NCBI GenBank assembly: GCA_025056865.1
Contig: JANWVO010000039.1
Span: 1-64,000 of the forward strand
Reading direction: 5' to 3'
Length of the DNA: 64,000 nucleotides
DNA from: Bryobacteraceae bacterium
GTDB lineage: Bacteria > Acidobacteriota > Terriglobia > Bryobacterales > Bryobacteraceae
The stretch's first letter is position 1. Every line of letters begins with the position of its first letter. Below, piece by piece: positions 51,465 through 60,155 of this stretch. The position numbers and the translations under genes were made by a program. A model generated the notes under the pieces. The model worked only from the letters and a program-made list of their open reading frames with translations. It was not told the DNA's origin and searched no databases.

Positions 51465-53159
51465 TCAGTAACGCCAGCTTTTCAGATCCGCGCCGGGCGG
51501 ATGGTTGCGCTCGATCCGCTCGAGAATGCGGGGCAGGTACATGGTGTTGTAGCGCAGGCGGCTGATCGCGTTCGGCAGGTTGGGATCGCCGTTCCAGCAG
51601 TGTTCGAAGCGGTCGCCATAGGCGACCGTGGCGTCTGCCGGAGGGTCTTTCAGCCGCTTCAGGGCCTCCTCCATCAGGTAGACGGCGTTGTTCAGGTAAT
51701 AGTTGTCCATGTCGCCGACGTATATGTGGATCTTGCCGCGGAGCTTGTGGCCGATTTTGGGCCAATCGCGCTCCAGAATATGGCGCAGGTCGTAGTTTTC
51801 GCGCCAGTATTCAGCCACCTTTCGATTGATTTCCCCCGTGATTTTGTCAAAAATCCGGGCCGGATAGCCGTCGGGGCCGGGCGGGGAGTAGACCGCCTCC
51901 CAGATGTCGAACTGCTGGCCGCTGCGGGACTTCGTGCCAAGCGCCAGCTCCATGCGGTTCATCTGCTCCAGCGTGATGGAGACCTCGCCCAGCCAGTTGC
52001 GCTTGCCCGGGCGCGGGACGCGCAGGTGCGGGCCTTCGACATGGTAGGCATTGCGGTCCTCGTAGATGTTCACCAGCGTATAGGCGCGGAAATCGATGGG
52101 ATCCGGGCAGGCGGCGAACGTTCCGTTGAAATCGTCGGGGTAGAAGATCTGGGCGGCGAGGGCCTCCCAGCCGCCGGTGGAGCCTCCGTAGGTGAAGCGG
52201 GCCCACCCCTGTCCGATGCCGCGGAAGCGGCGCTCGATTTCCGGGATCAGCTCGCGCATGATGGCGTCCCCGTACGGGCCGAGATTGGCCGAATTGACCG
52301 CGTAGGAGTCGTCGTAATAAGGGTTGGCGTGCTGGATTTCCACGACAAGAAAACGCGGGAAACCGGGCGAGATCCACTTCCTGTAGAACTCGTAGGCTTC
52401 CTGCTGCTGGATGCGGTTGTAGCCGTGCAGGCGGAAGCGCTCGCTGTAGTCGGGCTTGAGGTCCGGGTCGGGCGGCTCGGTGCGGAATCCGCTGAAGTCG
52501 TGGGGGAAGTGGCCGTGGAAAACCATCAGCGGGTAGCGCGCCTCGGGATGCTCCTCGAAGCCGTGGGGCAGCAGCACGTGGGCCCCAAGGTAGACGGGCC
52601 GGCCCCAGAACTCGCTGAGCAGGCGGCTCTGGATGCGGACGTGGCGGATGTACTTCGTATCTTTCGGCGGCTCGATGGGCGGCATGGCCTGATCGAGTTC
52701 GATGCTGATGCGGGCGCCGCGGCCGAGCGCGATCTCGCGCGGCCTCGAATAAAGGTTGCCGGGGGCGCGGTTCCACTGCCGCCCCTCGCCGCGGTCGACG
52801 GGCAGCTTCAGGACGCGGCCGTCCTTCAGCCGGTAGGTGTCGTAGATGTCGAGCACCGCCTGGACGAAGTACCTGCCCGGCTTCAGATCCTCGAACCGTT
52901 CGTAGGGGTATCCGGGCGTGTCCGGCTGGAAGCGGAGGCGCGAACCCGGCTTCCAGCCCTCCACGTCCTGGCCGAAGACGATCTGCGTCTTCGGCCCGTC
53001 CGTGATCTGGAAGCGCGGTTCGGAGGAGGGATCAGTGGAAAGGAGGAGCAGGAGACGGCCGTCGAGCGGCCTGTCCGCCCGGGCGGCGGGCAGGGAGACC
53101 TCGAAGGTCTGCCCCGCCGCCGCGAGGGCGAGAAGGAGAGCGATTACCAGAGTCTGCAT
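51465..53159 (-). CDS. Secreted esterase-like alpha/beta hydrolase
   Basis: The 564-residue protein has a signal peptide (QTLVIALLLALAAAGQ), an N-terminal beta region (about 18-130) and an alpha/beta hydrolase domain with the nucleophile elbow GGSTGGWEAL (Ser near 320), the fold of putative esterases of the S-formylglutathione hydrolase/feruloyl-esterase class. YVGDMDNYYLNNAVY and FEHCWNGD near the end likely carry the Asp and His. It is convergent with the DUF971 gene. Its ATG lies inside the last codons of the upstream M13 peptidase gene (16-base overlap) and has no Shine-Dalgarno, so translation may depend on coupling. Substrate unknown. Confidence 0.78.
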   Translation of the reverse strand: MQTLVIALLLALAAAGQTFEVSLPAARADRPLDGRLLLLLSTDPSSEPRFQITDGPKTQIVFGQDVEGWKPGSRLRFQPDTPGYPYERFEDLKPGRYFVQAVLDIYDTYRLKDGRVLKLPVDRGEGRQWNRAPGNLYSRPREIALGRGARISIELDQAMPPIEPPKDTKYIRHVRIQSRLLSEFWGRPVYLGAHVLLPHGFEEHPEARYPLMVFHGHFPHDFSGFRTEPPDPDLKPDYSERFRLHGYNRIQQQEAYEFYRKWISPGFPRFLVVEIQHANPYYDDSYAVNSANLGPYGDAIMRELIPEIERRFRGIGQGWARFTYGGSTGGWEALAAQIFYPDDFNGTFAACPDPIDFRAYTLVNIYEDRNAYHVEGPHLRVPRPGKRNWLGEVSITLEQMNRMELALGTKSRSGQQFDIWEAVYSPPGPDGYPARIFDKITGEINRKVAEYWRENYDLRHILERDWPKIGHKLRGKIHIYVGDMDNYYLNNAVYLMEEALKRLKDPPADATVAYGDRFEHCWNGDPNLPNAISRLRYNTMYLPRILERIERNHPPGADLKSWRY

Positions 53160-55156
53160 TGCTTTTCGGGCGGGCGCACCATCGGGTCGCCCGGCTTGCA
53201 CCCGAACGCCTTATGGAATTCGGGCATGTTCTGCAAGGTTCCGATCGCCCGGAAGCGGGGCAGCGGGTGCGGATCGGTGTTGAGCCGCAGCCGCATGGCT
53301 TCGGGCCTGTCCACGACCGCCCAGGTGCGGGCGAAAGAAAGGAAGAAGCGCTGATCGGCGGTGAAGCCGTCCAGCACCGGGCCTTCCTTGCCCTTCAGCG
53401 AGCGCCTGTAAGCGCGGTAGGCGAGCGTCAGCCCGCCGAGGTCGCCGAGGGCTTCGCCCACGACGAGCTTGCCGTTGTGCCGCAGCCCTTCGCCCACGTC
53501 GAGAGTGTTGAACTGATCAATGACGCAGGCGGTGCGCTCTTCGAACTTCTTCCGGTCCTCCGGCGTCCACCACTCGCGGAGATTGCCATCGGCGTCGTAC
53601 TTCGAACCCTGGTCATCGAAGCCGTGGCCCATTTCGTGGCCGATGACCGCGCCGATGGCGCCGTAGTTGACCGCGTCGTCAGCCTCCATGTCGAACAGCG
53701 GGGGCTGGAGGATGCCGGCGGGGAAAGCGATTTCGTTCATGGTGGGGTTGTAGTAGGCGTTCACGGTGGGCGGAGTCATGCCCCAGTCGTTGCGGTCGAT
53801 CGGCTTGCCGATCTTCGACATCTGGTAGCGGCGGTTGAATTCGCCCGCCGAGCGCACGCTTTCAAAGTAGCGGTCCCGGCGGATCTCGACGCCGGAGTAG
53901 TCGCGCCAACGGTCGGGGTAGCCGATTTTTGCGTAAAAGGCATTCAGCTTGGCGATGGCATTTTTCTTTGTTTCTGGCGCCAGCCAGTCAGCCTTTTCCA
54001 GCTCTTCCCGCAGAGTGGCGCGGAGGTTTTCCACCATTTCCTGCATGCGCTTTTTCGCCTGAGGCGGGAAATAGCGGGCGACGAATTCGCGGCCGAGCGC
54101 ATCGCCCAGCAGGCGGTCCACCGTGTTCGAGCACTGCTGCCAGCGCGGCAGCGGCTCCCTGACGCCGGTGAGGACCGTGCTGGAGAAGTAGAAATCCTCG
54201 TCGCGGAACGGTTTCGACAGGTGGGGCGCAGCGTTCTTCGCGACCCGCCACCGGAGCCAGGTTTTCCAGTCCTCCAGCGGAACGGCGGTGAGCTGCTCGT
54301 CAAGCTTCTTCAGGAATTTCGGTTCGGAGACGTTGACGGGCGTGGATTCCGGCAGGTGGAAGAGGCGGAACGCTTCCCGCCAGTCGTAGTTGGGCGTCAG
54401 GGCGTTGACGCCGGCCAGGTCCATTTTGTGATAGCGGGCATACGGGTCGCGGCGCTCGACGTTGGTGAGCATGGCGCCGGCGAGCTCCTTTTCGAACGCC
54501 ATCACTTTCCGCGCCGCTTCGGCTGCGCGGTCCTGCGGCTCGCCCAGCAGGACGAACATGCGTTCGACGTGCTTCAGGAACTCCTCGCGGATCTTCTGCG
54601 AGCGCTGGTCTTCGCGGAAATAGTAGTCGCGGTCGGGCAGGGAGATGCCGCCCGCGCCGATGTTGGCGATCATTTCTTTGCTGTTCTTCAGATCGGGCAG
54701 CGCGAACAGCGAAGCCGGGGCGAGGGCGGTCATCTGGAGCCGGGTGAGCGTGGCGCGCAGGGCGGCGAGGTCGGAAATCTTCGCGATCTGGTCCAGCTCC
54801 GCGCGGATGGGCTCCACGCCGCGCGCGTCGAGCGCCGCCGTGTCCATGCAGGCGGCGTAAAGATCGCCGATCTGGCGGATGTGCGGGGCGGCAGGCTGCT
54901 TTGCCGCGGCGGCTTCTTCGAGAATCGTTTTCAGCCGCTCGCGGTTCTTTTCGTTCATCACCGCCATGGTGCCCCAGCGCGCCTGCTGCGGCGGGATGGG
55001 ATTGCGGTCGATCCACCCGCCGTTGGCATAGCGCCAGAAGTCCTCGCAGGGCTTGCAGGAAGGATCCATGTCCTCCCGATGGATGCCGCTCTTCTGCGCG
55101 GGCACAGCAGGGGCCAGCGCCAGAGCGAGAAGGAAAATGCCGGTCAGCTTGCGCAT
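53144..55156 (-). CDS. M13-family (neprilysin/PepO-like) metallopeptidase
   Basis: The 670-residue protein has a signal peptide (RKLTGIFLLALALAPAVPA) followed by DMDPSCKPCEDFWRYANGGW, a classical M13 N-terminus. The zinc site is IGHEMGHGFDDQGSKYD (HExxH near residue 495) with the third ligand in GEALGDLGGLTLAYRAY. The substrate-binding VNAYYNP motif and the C-terminal CRLW, both hallmarks of the family, are present. It cleaves peptides in the periplasm or outside the cell. It overlaps the downstream esterase gene; the epimerase gene lies nine bases upstream. Confidence 0.94.
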   Translation of the reverse strand: MRKLTGIFLLALALAPAVPAQKSGIHREDMDPSCKPCEDFWRYANGGWIDRNPIPPQQARWGTMAVMNEKNRERLKTILEEAAAAKQPAAPHIRQIGDLYAACMDTAALDARGVEPIRAELDQIAKISDLAALRATLTRLQMTALAPASLFALPDLKNSKEMIANIGAGGISLPDRDYYFREDQRSQKIREEFLKHVERMFVLLGEPQDRAAEAARKVMAFEKELAGAMLTNVERRDPYARYHKMDLAGVNALTPNYDWREAFRLFHLPESTPVNVSEPKFLKKLDEQLTAVPLEDWKTWLRWRVAKNAAPHLSKPFRDEDFYFSSTVLTGVREPLPRWQQCSNTVDRLLGDALGREFVARYFPPQAKKRMQEMVENLRATLREELEKADWLAPETKKNAIAKLNAFYAKIGYPDRWRDYSGVEIRRDRYFESVRSAGEFNRRYQMSKIGKPIDRNDWGMTPPTVNAYYNPTMNEIAFPAGILQPPLFDMEADDAVNYGAIGAVIGHEMGHGFDDQGSKYDADGNLREWWTPEDRKKFEERTACVIDQFNTLDVGEGLRHNGKLVVGEALGDLGGLTLAYRAYRRSLKGKEGPVLDGFTADQRFFLSFARTWAVVDRPEAMRLRLNTDPHPLPRFRAIGTLQNMPEFHKAFGCKPGDPMVRPPEKQCRLW

Positions 55157-55165
55157 GCCTTCAGT

Positions 55166-56053
55166 TTACCGGCGCGCGAGGCCGAACACCTTTTCGGCAT
55201 ATTCGCGGCTGATGCGGAGGCTGTCCTCGAGCGGCCGGGTGATCTTCGTCTCCCTGTCCCAGGCAAGCTCCACGGAGAGGTATCCGGTGAAGCCCGTGCT
55301 GCGAAGCCAGGCGGCCACGGCGCGGTAGTCGATATCGCCATCGCCGAACTCTTCCATCCACACGCCTCCCCGGGAATTGCGCACATGAAGGCCGCGCAGG
55401 CGCGGACCGCATTCCCGCAGCAGGGTCATGACGTCCAGGCCGGCGCGGTAAACCCAGTGCGTATCGAGGCACACGCCGAGGAAGCGGCGTTCCGTGTTGG
55501 CCAGTATGAAGCGCCATTCGCGGCCGTTGGCGGCCAGCTCCGGCGCATGCTGGTGCAGCATGAGTCGGACGCCGGAATTCCACAATGTCCAGCCGAGCGT
55601 GTTCAGCGCCTCAGCCTGGACCCTGAGTTCCTCCTCCGTCTTTTCGCGGCCGATGGGGTTGGGGTTGAAGACAATGGCGTCCAGAGGGCGGTTGCGGAGG
55701 ATCCGCTGCGCGAGATCGACCGTGGCGGCGATGGTCTGCCGCGCAGCCTCGGGCGTGTGCATGGGGCCGCCGTTGTAAACGGTGGAGCAGGCCAGTCCTG
55801 TCTGCTCCAGGGCGCGGAAGGTGATGCGGTCGAGCCCCGGCTCAAAGAACAGGCTCATCAGCTCGACGTCGCGGTAGCCGGCGCGGGCGAAGGCCTGGCA
55901 GATCCCGGGGATGTGATCCTGGGCGCGCTGGCCGATGCGTCCGTAGTGCTGGGTCCAGACATAGACTCCTGCCTGGAGAATGGGATCGTACTCCGGCGCT
56001 CCGCGCGCGGCCAGAGGCGCGGCGGCGAGGGCGAGAAAGCGGCGTCGCTGCAT
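55166..56053 (-). CDS. Xylose-isomerase-like TIM-barrel sugar isomerase/epimerase, Tat-exported
   Basis: The 295-residue protein starts with a twin-arginine-like signal (QRRRFLALAAAPLAARG), then a TIM barrel of the AP-endonuclease-2/xylose-isomerase superfamily: VYVWTQHYGRIG, RDVELMSLF, ACSTVYNGGPMHT, FNPNPIGREKTEEEL, VRLMLHQHAPELAANGREW, GVCLDTHWVYRAG and LHVRNSRGGVWMEEFGDGDIDY, which supply metal-binding His, Asp and Glu. Upstream ATG at 56077 is possible, but the chosen one fits the signal. Related exported proteins act on 3-keto-sugars or inosose; the substrate here is not known. Confidence 0.85.
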   Translation of the reverse strand: MQRRRFLALAAAPLAARGAPEYDPILQAGVYVWTQHYGRIGQRAQDHIPGICQAFARAGYRDVELMSLFFEPGLDRITFRALEQTGLACSTVYNGGPMHTPEAARQTIAATVDLAQRILRNRPLDAIVFNPNPIGREKTEEELRVQAEALNTLGWTLWNSGVRLMLHQHAPELAANGREWRFILANTERRFLGVCLDTHWVYRAGLDVMTLLRECGPRLRGLHVRNSRGGVWMEEFGDGDIDYRAVAAWLRSTGFTGYLSVELAWDRETKITRPLEDSLRISREYAEKVFGLARR

Positions 56054-56106
56054 GCGGGCATCCTCCGCAGGCAACAACTATATCCGACGCGGCGCGGCCG
56101 CGCCAG

Positions 56107-56595
56107 CTATTCCGCCGCGCTGGCGCGCGGCACGAAGCGGAGCGCGGCCGAGTTCATGCAGTAGCGCAGGCCCGTGGGCGGAGGGCCGTCGGGGAAGACA
56201 TGGCCGAGGTGCGCTTCGCAACGAGCGCACAGAACCTCCACGCGGACCATGCCGAAAGAGTAGTCCTTCTCCAGACGGAGGTTGGCCTCATGCAGGGGCT
56301 GGAAGAAGCTGGGCCACCCGGTGCCGGAGTCGAACTTCGCGCGCGAATCGAACAGCGCCGTGCCGCAACAGGCGCAGCGGTAGATGCCGTCCTCGTGGCA
56401 GTCCCAGTATTGGCCGGTGAAGGGCGGCTCGGTGCCTTTGTGCCGGGTGACGAAGCAGACCTGGGAAGGCAGCTCCTGCCGCCATTCGTCGTCGCTCTTG
56501 CGCACCGGCGGGAGATCCGCGAAGCCGGTGAAGCGGCCCGCGTCATCGAATTCGGCAATCCGGATGCGTTTGGGTCCGAACCACAGCCTGTTCAT
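56107..56595 (-). CDS. msrB: Peptide methionine-R-sulfoxide reductase MsrB
   Basis: MsrB repairs the R-epimer of methionine sulfoxide in proteins. The 162-residue protein has paired zinc motifs Cys74-x-x-Cys77 and Cys123-x-x-Cys126, [11 protein letters not shown], and catalytic Cys146 in [13 protein letters not shown]. An N-terminal 34-residue extension precedes the usual start ([11 protein letters not shown]) and lacks a signal peptide. The resolving Cys of classical MsrB may be Cys66 (YWDCHEDG). It lies next to msrA, 45 bases upstream of it in the minus direction. Confidence 0.94.
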   Translation of the reverse strand: MNRLWFGPKRIRIAEFDDAGRFTGFADLPPVRKSDDEWRQELPSQVCFVTRHKGTEPPFTGQYWDCHEDGIYRCACCGTALFDSRAKFDSGTGWPSFFQPLHEANLRLEKDYSFGMVRVEVLCARCEAHLGHVFPDGPPPTGLRYCMNSAALRFVPRASAAE

Positions 56596-56640
56596 GGCAG
56601 CTCCATGGGTAGGAAAGATTGCGCCCGGGCGGGCCTGTCC

Positions 56641-57279
56641 CTATTTTTTGCGGACGAGGCGGGGGCAGGCCTTTTTCAGCTTTTCCACCTTGGGCACGGC
56701 GTTGAAGAAGATGTACGGGTTGCCGGGATTGTTGGCCGCGTAGTCCTGGTGGTAGTCTTCCGCGGGATAAAAGGCCCGGAAAGGGGAAAGCTCGGTGACG
56801 ATCTTCGACCGGAAAACTTTCGCCTCTTCCAGGGCGCGGATGTAGGCTTCAGCGATGCGCTTCTGCTCGTCGTTCATGTAGAAGATGGCCGAGCGGTACT
56901 GCGGGCCGACGTCCGGCCCCTGGCGGTTGAGCTGCGTGGGGTCGTGGGCGACCTCGAAGAAGACGCGCAGAAGCTGGCCGAAGGTGACCACCATCGGGTC
57001 GTAAGTGATCTCGATGGCTTCGGCGTGGCCGGTGTCTCCCATCGAGACGCGGCGGTAATTGGCCGTTTCTTTCGAGCCGCCCGAGTAGCCCGAAACGACG
57101 TCCTTCACGCCGTCAATCAGCTCGAAGACCGCTTCGGTGCACCAGAAGCAGCCGCCGGCGAGCACGGCCTTGCGCAGGCCGGGCGAGGGCTTCTCGTCGA
57201 TGGGCGGATCAGGGAACTGTGCGGCAGTGGCGTTCACGGTCATGGCAAGGATCAGGCTGCTGAGCGCAGGCCACCTCAT
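56641..57279 (-). CDS. msrA: Peptide methionine-S-sulfoxide reductase MsrA, exported
   Basis: MsrA repairs the S-epimer of methionine sulfoxide. The 212-residue protein has an N-terminal signal peptide ([19 protein letters not shown]) and the catalytic GGCFWC (Cys44 and Cys47) with [29 protein letters not shown] in pieces, the family's conserved core. [20 protein letters not shown] and EDYHQDY complete the fold. Export to the periplasm is predicted here, whereas its neighbour MsrB has no signal peptide. Confidence 0.94.
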   Translation of the reverse strand: MRWPALSSLILAMTVNATAAQFPDPPIDEKPSPGLRKAVLAGGCFWCTEAVFELIDGVKDVVSGYSGGSKETANYRRVSMGDTGHAEAIEITYDPMVVTFGQLLRVFFEVAHDPTQLNRQGPDVGPQYRSAIFYMNDEQKRIAEAYIRALEEAKVFRSKIVTELSPFRAFYPAEDYHQDYAANNPGNPYIFFNAVPKVEKLKKACPRLVRKK

Positions 57280-57330
57280 ACGTGTTTGGATGGAGCCCCG
57301 CGGCGCGCAGGTGCAACAACCGCTGCCCGT

Positions 57331-58725
57331 TCAGGCGAAGCGGGGCGGGCGGCGGGCGAAGCCGGTACGAGCCTCGAGGGCGGCGCCGATGCGCAGCAGC
57401 AGCGGCTCTTCCCACGGCCTGCCGATGAGCTGGCAGCCGACCGGAAGCCCCGCCGAAGACAGGCCCGCTGGCAGGGAGAGCGCGGGCAGGCCCAACAGGT
57501 TGATGCCGCGCGTCAGGCGCGTGGCGGCGAGCCGCGTGTCCTCCATCTGTCCCCGGATTTCCACCTCTTTCTGGCCGAGCAGAGGGGCGGTCATCGGCGT
57601 GGCGGGCACGAGCAGCGCGTCGACCTTCTTCAGGATGTCGAGAAAGACGCCGAGGATGCGCCGCCGCAGCCGCTGGGCCTGGACATAGTCGACCGCCGGG
57701 ATCAGACGCCCCATGTCAAGCAGCGTGCGGACGTCTTCGCCGTAAGTGGACCGCCGCTTGCGGTAGTAAGGCTCGTGCACGGCGGCGGCTTCGACGAGCA
57801 GGGTGGTGTGGGCGAGCGCGTTGAGCTGATCGCCGTCAGGCACGCGCATGCGCTCGAGCTCGGCGCCGAGATCCTCCGCCGTATAGGCCATGAAGTACAC
57901 GGCGGCGTCAACGTCCCTTTCGATGCGCTCGAAGAAGAAATTGCGGGGCAGCCCGATCCGGACGCCCTTGAGGGAGATTGCTCCTTCCGGCGGAAGGCAG
58001 TGAGGCACGGGACGGTCCACCGAGCTGGAATCCCGGGGATCGTGGCCGGCCATGGCTTCGAACAGGAGCGCGGTGTCGCGGACGGTGAGGGCCATCGGGC
58101 CCATGTGGTCCAGCGTGTAGCCGAGCGGGAGCACCCCGAATTTGGAGACGCGCCCGAAAGTAGGCTTCAGTCCGGTGATGCCGCACCAGGAGGCGGGCAC
58201 GCGGATGCTGCCGCCGGTGTCCGTGCCGGTGGCGCCGAGCGCCATGCCTGTGGCCACGGCGACCGCGCTGCCGCCGGAGGAGCCGCCCGGGCTGCGGGCG
58301 GGATCCCACGGATTCCGCACGGGCCCGTAATGCGGGTTTTCCGACGTAATGCCGTAGGCGTGCTCGTGGAGGTTCGTCTTGCCCACCATCACCGCGCCGG
58401 CGTTGCGCAGCCGCTCCACGACGGCAGCGTCGAACTCTGGAATGAAGCCGGCGAAGGTCTTCGAGCCGCCGGTGGTGCGGACGCCGCGGGTGCAGAACAG
58501 ATCCTTGTGGGCGATGGGGATGCCATGCAGCGGGCCGCGGTCGAGACCGGAGGCGAACTCGGCATCGGCGGCGCGGGCCTGTTCGAGGGCGGTCTCCGCC
58601 GTCACCGTGAGGAAAGCGTTGAGCTCCGGATTCCACTTCTCGATGCGCGCCAGGCAATCGAGGGTCAGCTCGACGGAGCTGATTTCGCGGCGGCGCAGCG
58701 CTGCGGCAGCCTCTGCGATGGTCAT
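57331..58725 (-). CDS. Amidase-signature enzyme (GatA/AtzE-like amidase)
   Basis: The 464-residue protein has the Ser-cisSer-Lys triad: Lys74 (IAHKDLF), Ser149 (SPGGSSGGSA) and nucleophile Ser173 (GTDTGGSIRVPA). The ATG at 58725 overlaps the stop of a 63-codon gene (ATGA); the frame continues upstream but that part is not amidase-like. It could be GatA of an amidotransferase or a stand-alone amidase. The absence of gatB and the C-terminal GCQLIGRPWEEPLLLRIG, more like generic amidases, argue for a GatA-like amidase with a small accessory subunit. Substrate is unknown. Confidence 0.9.
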   Translation of the reverse strand: MTIAEAAAALRRREISSVELTLDCLARIEKWNPELNAFLTVTAETALEQARAADAEFASGLDRGPLHGIPIAHKDLFCTRGVRTTGGSKTFAGFIPEFDAAVVERLRNAGAVMVGKTNLHEHAYGITSENPHYGPVRNPWDPARSPGGSSGGSAVAVATGMALGATGTDTGGSIRVPASWCGITGLKPTFGRVSKFGVLPLGYTLDHMGPMALTVRDTALLFEAMAGHDPRDSSSVDRPVPHCLPPEGAISLKGVRIGLPRNFFFERIERDVDAAVYFMAYTAEDLGAELERMRVPDGDQLNALAHTTLLVEAAAVHEPYYRKRRSTYGEDVRTLLDMGRLIPAVDYVQAQRLRRRILGVFLDILKKVDALLVPATPMTAPLLGQKEVEIRGQMEDTRLAATRLTRGINLLGLPALSLPAGLSSAGLPVGCQLIGRPWEEPLLLRIGAALEARTGFARRPPRFA

Positions 58726-58913
58726 GGGTGCGGCTCCGGCTCGCTGGCGTCCACCCGGAAGATCGCTGCGGGCTCTTCGCCCCAGTCGAGCATCCCGCGC
58801 AGGCCGAGCAGCGTGCGCGAGATGTCCCGCAGGCGCTCGAGCGCAGCTTCCGGCAGCTCTACCCGGTGGGCCTCTGCCAGGGCCTTCCAGTCGGGAAGAA
58901 ACAGGGACGGCAT
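58722..58913 (-). CDS. Small GatC/AtzG-like accessory subunit of the amidase
   Basis: The 63-residue protein (MPSLFLPDWKALAEAHRVEL, then PEAALERLRDISRTLLGLRG and a short acidic end) resembles the amphipathic two-helix GatC or AtzG subunits that stabilise GatA/AtzE-type amidases. Its stop overlaps the amidase start by four bases, and no other gene occupies the space, which supports coexpression. The ATG at 58913 is only 14 bases from the divergent acyl-CoA dehydrogenase start. Homology is too weak for a firm name. Confidence 0.62.
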   Translation of the reverse strand: MPSLFLPDWKALAEAHRVELPEAALERLRDISRTLLGLRGMLDWGEEPAAIFRVDASEPEPHP

Positions 58914-58927
58914 GGTTTAATGATGGC
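58914..58927. promoter_or_regulatory. 14-base divergent gap with an extended -10
   Basis: The gap between the amidase-subunit ATG and the acyl-CoA dehydrogenase ATG holds TTTAAT (58916-58921), preceded by TGG across the amidase-subunit start. It is six bases from the dehydrogenase ATG. There is no Shine-Dalgarno. The dehydrogenase message is probably leaderless (inference). Confidence 0.45.
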
Positions 58928-60103
58928 ATGCCGATTCATGACCTGACGAGTCCGGGGCAGGCCGCGCCGCTGCTCGTCTGGAACGAAGAAGAGGGGATGT
59001 TCCGGGATGCCGTGGCCGAATTTGCGCGGAAGGAGATTGCTCCACGCGTGCGGGCCATGGACGAGGCCGGGCGGCTGGATCCTGCCCTGCTGCGGCAATT
59101 ATTCGAGATGGGACTGATGGGGATCGAGATCCCCGAAGAGCTGGGCGGACAGGGGGGAACGTTCACGCAGGCGCTGATCGCCATTGAAGAACTGGCGAAG
59201 ATCGATCCATCGGTGGCGGTTGTCGTCGACGTGCAGAACACGCTCGTCAACAATGCCATCCGGCGGTGGGGCACGGCGGAGCAGCAAAGGCGCTGGCTGC
59301 CGCGGCTGGCCACGGACACGCTGGGAGCCTTTGCGCTGAGCGAGGCTGGGGCGGGTTCGGACGCCTTCGCGCTGGCGGCCCGGGCCGTGCGCGACGGCGG
59401 CGAATATGTCCTGAACGGGCGGAAGCTGTGGATCACCAATGCCGCGGAGGCGGGCCTGTTCCTCGTGTTCGCGAACTCCAACCCCGATGCGGGCCATCGC
59501 GGCATCACCTGCTTCGTGGTGGAGCGCGGGGCGAAGGGGCTCGGAGTGGGCCGCAAGGAAGACAAGCTCGGCATCCGCGCCTCTTCCACCTGCGAGCTGA
59601 TCCTGGATGAGGTGCGCGTGCCTGCCGCGGACGTGCTGGGCGAGCCGGGCATGGGGTACCGGATCGCGATCGAAACGCTGAACGAAGGGCGCATCGGCAT
59701 TGGCGCGCAGATGACCGGGCTCGCCGCGGCCGCGCTGGAACATGCGGCCGGGTACGCCAACCAGCGGACGCAGTTTGGACAACCGATCGCGGCGTTTCAG
59801 GCTGTGCGGATGGAGCTGGCAAAGATGGCAACAGATATCGAGTCGGCGAGGTTGCTGGTTTACAATGCGGCGCGGCGGCGGGAGTGCGGCCTGGATTTTG
59901 TGAAGGAAGCCGCGATGGCCAAGTACTGGTCTTCCGAGATCGCGGAGACGGTGGCGTCCCGCGCGGTGGAGATCTTCGGCGGCGCAGGCTTCACGCGGGA
60001 CTACCCGGTGGAGAAGCTCTACCGGGATGCGAAGATCGGGCGCATCTACGAAGGCACCACGAACATGCAACTGCTGACGATCGCGCGTCAGTTGCTGGGC
60101 TGA
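58928..60103 (+). CDS. Acyl-CoA dehydrogenase
   Basis: The 391-residue FAD enzyme oxidises acyl-CoA to trans-2-enoyl-CoA in fatty-acid or branched-chain amino-acid breakdown. Visible: AFALSEAGAGSDAFALA (FAD and substrate binding), NGRKLWITNAAEAGLFLVF, RIGIGAQMTGLAAAALEHA, YANQRTQFGQPIAAFQAV, FGGAGFTRDYPVEKLYRDAK and the C-terminal IYEGTTNMQLLTIARQLLG, whose Glu is the usual catalytic base in short- and medium-chain enzymes. ATG 58928 (MPIHDLTSPG) is chosen, although the frame is open much further upstream opposite the amidase genes. No electron-transfer flavoprotein gene is in the window. Confidence 0.93.
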   Translation: MPIHDLTSPGQAAPLLVWNEEEGMFRDAVAEFARKEIAPRVRAMDEAGRLDPALLRQLFEMGLMGIEIPEELGGQGGTFTQALIAIEELAKIDPSVAVVVDVQNTLVNNAIRRWGTAEQQRRWLPRLATDTLGAFALSEAGAGSDAFALAARAVRDGGEYVLNGRKLWITNAAEAGLFLVFANSNPDAGHRGITCFVVERGAKGLGVGRKEDKLGIRASSTCELILDEVRVPAADVLGEPGMGYRIAIETLNEGRIGIGAQMTGLAAAALEHAAGYANQRTQFGQPIAAFQAVRMELAKMATDIESARLLVYNAARRRECGLDFVKEAAMAKYWSSEIAETVASRAVEIFGGAGFTRDYPVEKLYRDAKIGRIYEGTTNMQLLTIARQLLG

Positions 60104-60155
60104 GGGCTGGAACGGCACGCCGCCCGCGGACATCTACAGGAGGGAGGAGCCCGGA

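Noticed and set aside
51501-56164. Two long plus-strand open frames opposite the esterase, M13 and epimerase genes
   Set aside because: The minus strand carries complete, motif-bearing proteins, while the plus-strand translations match no pattern.
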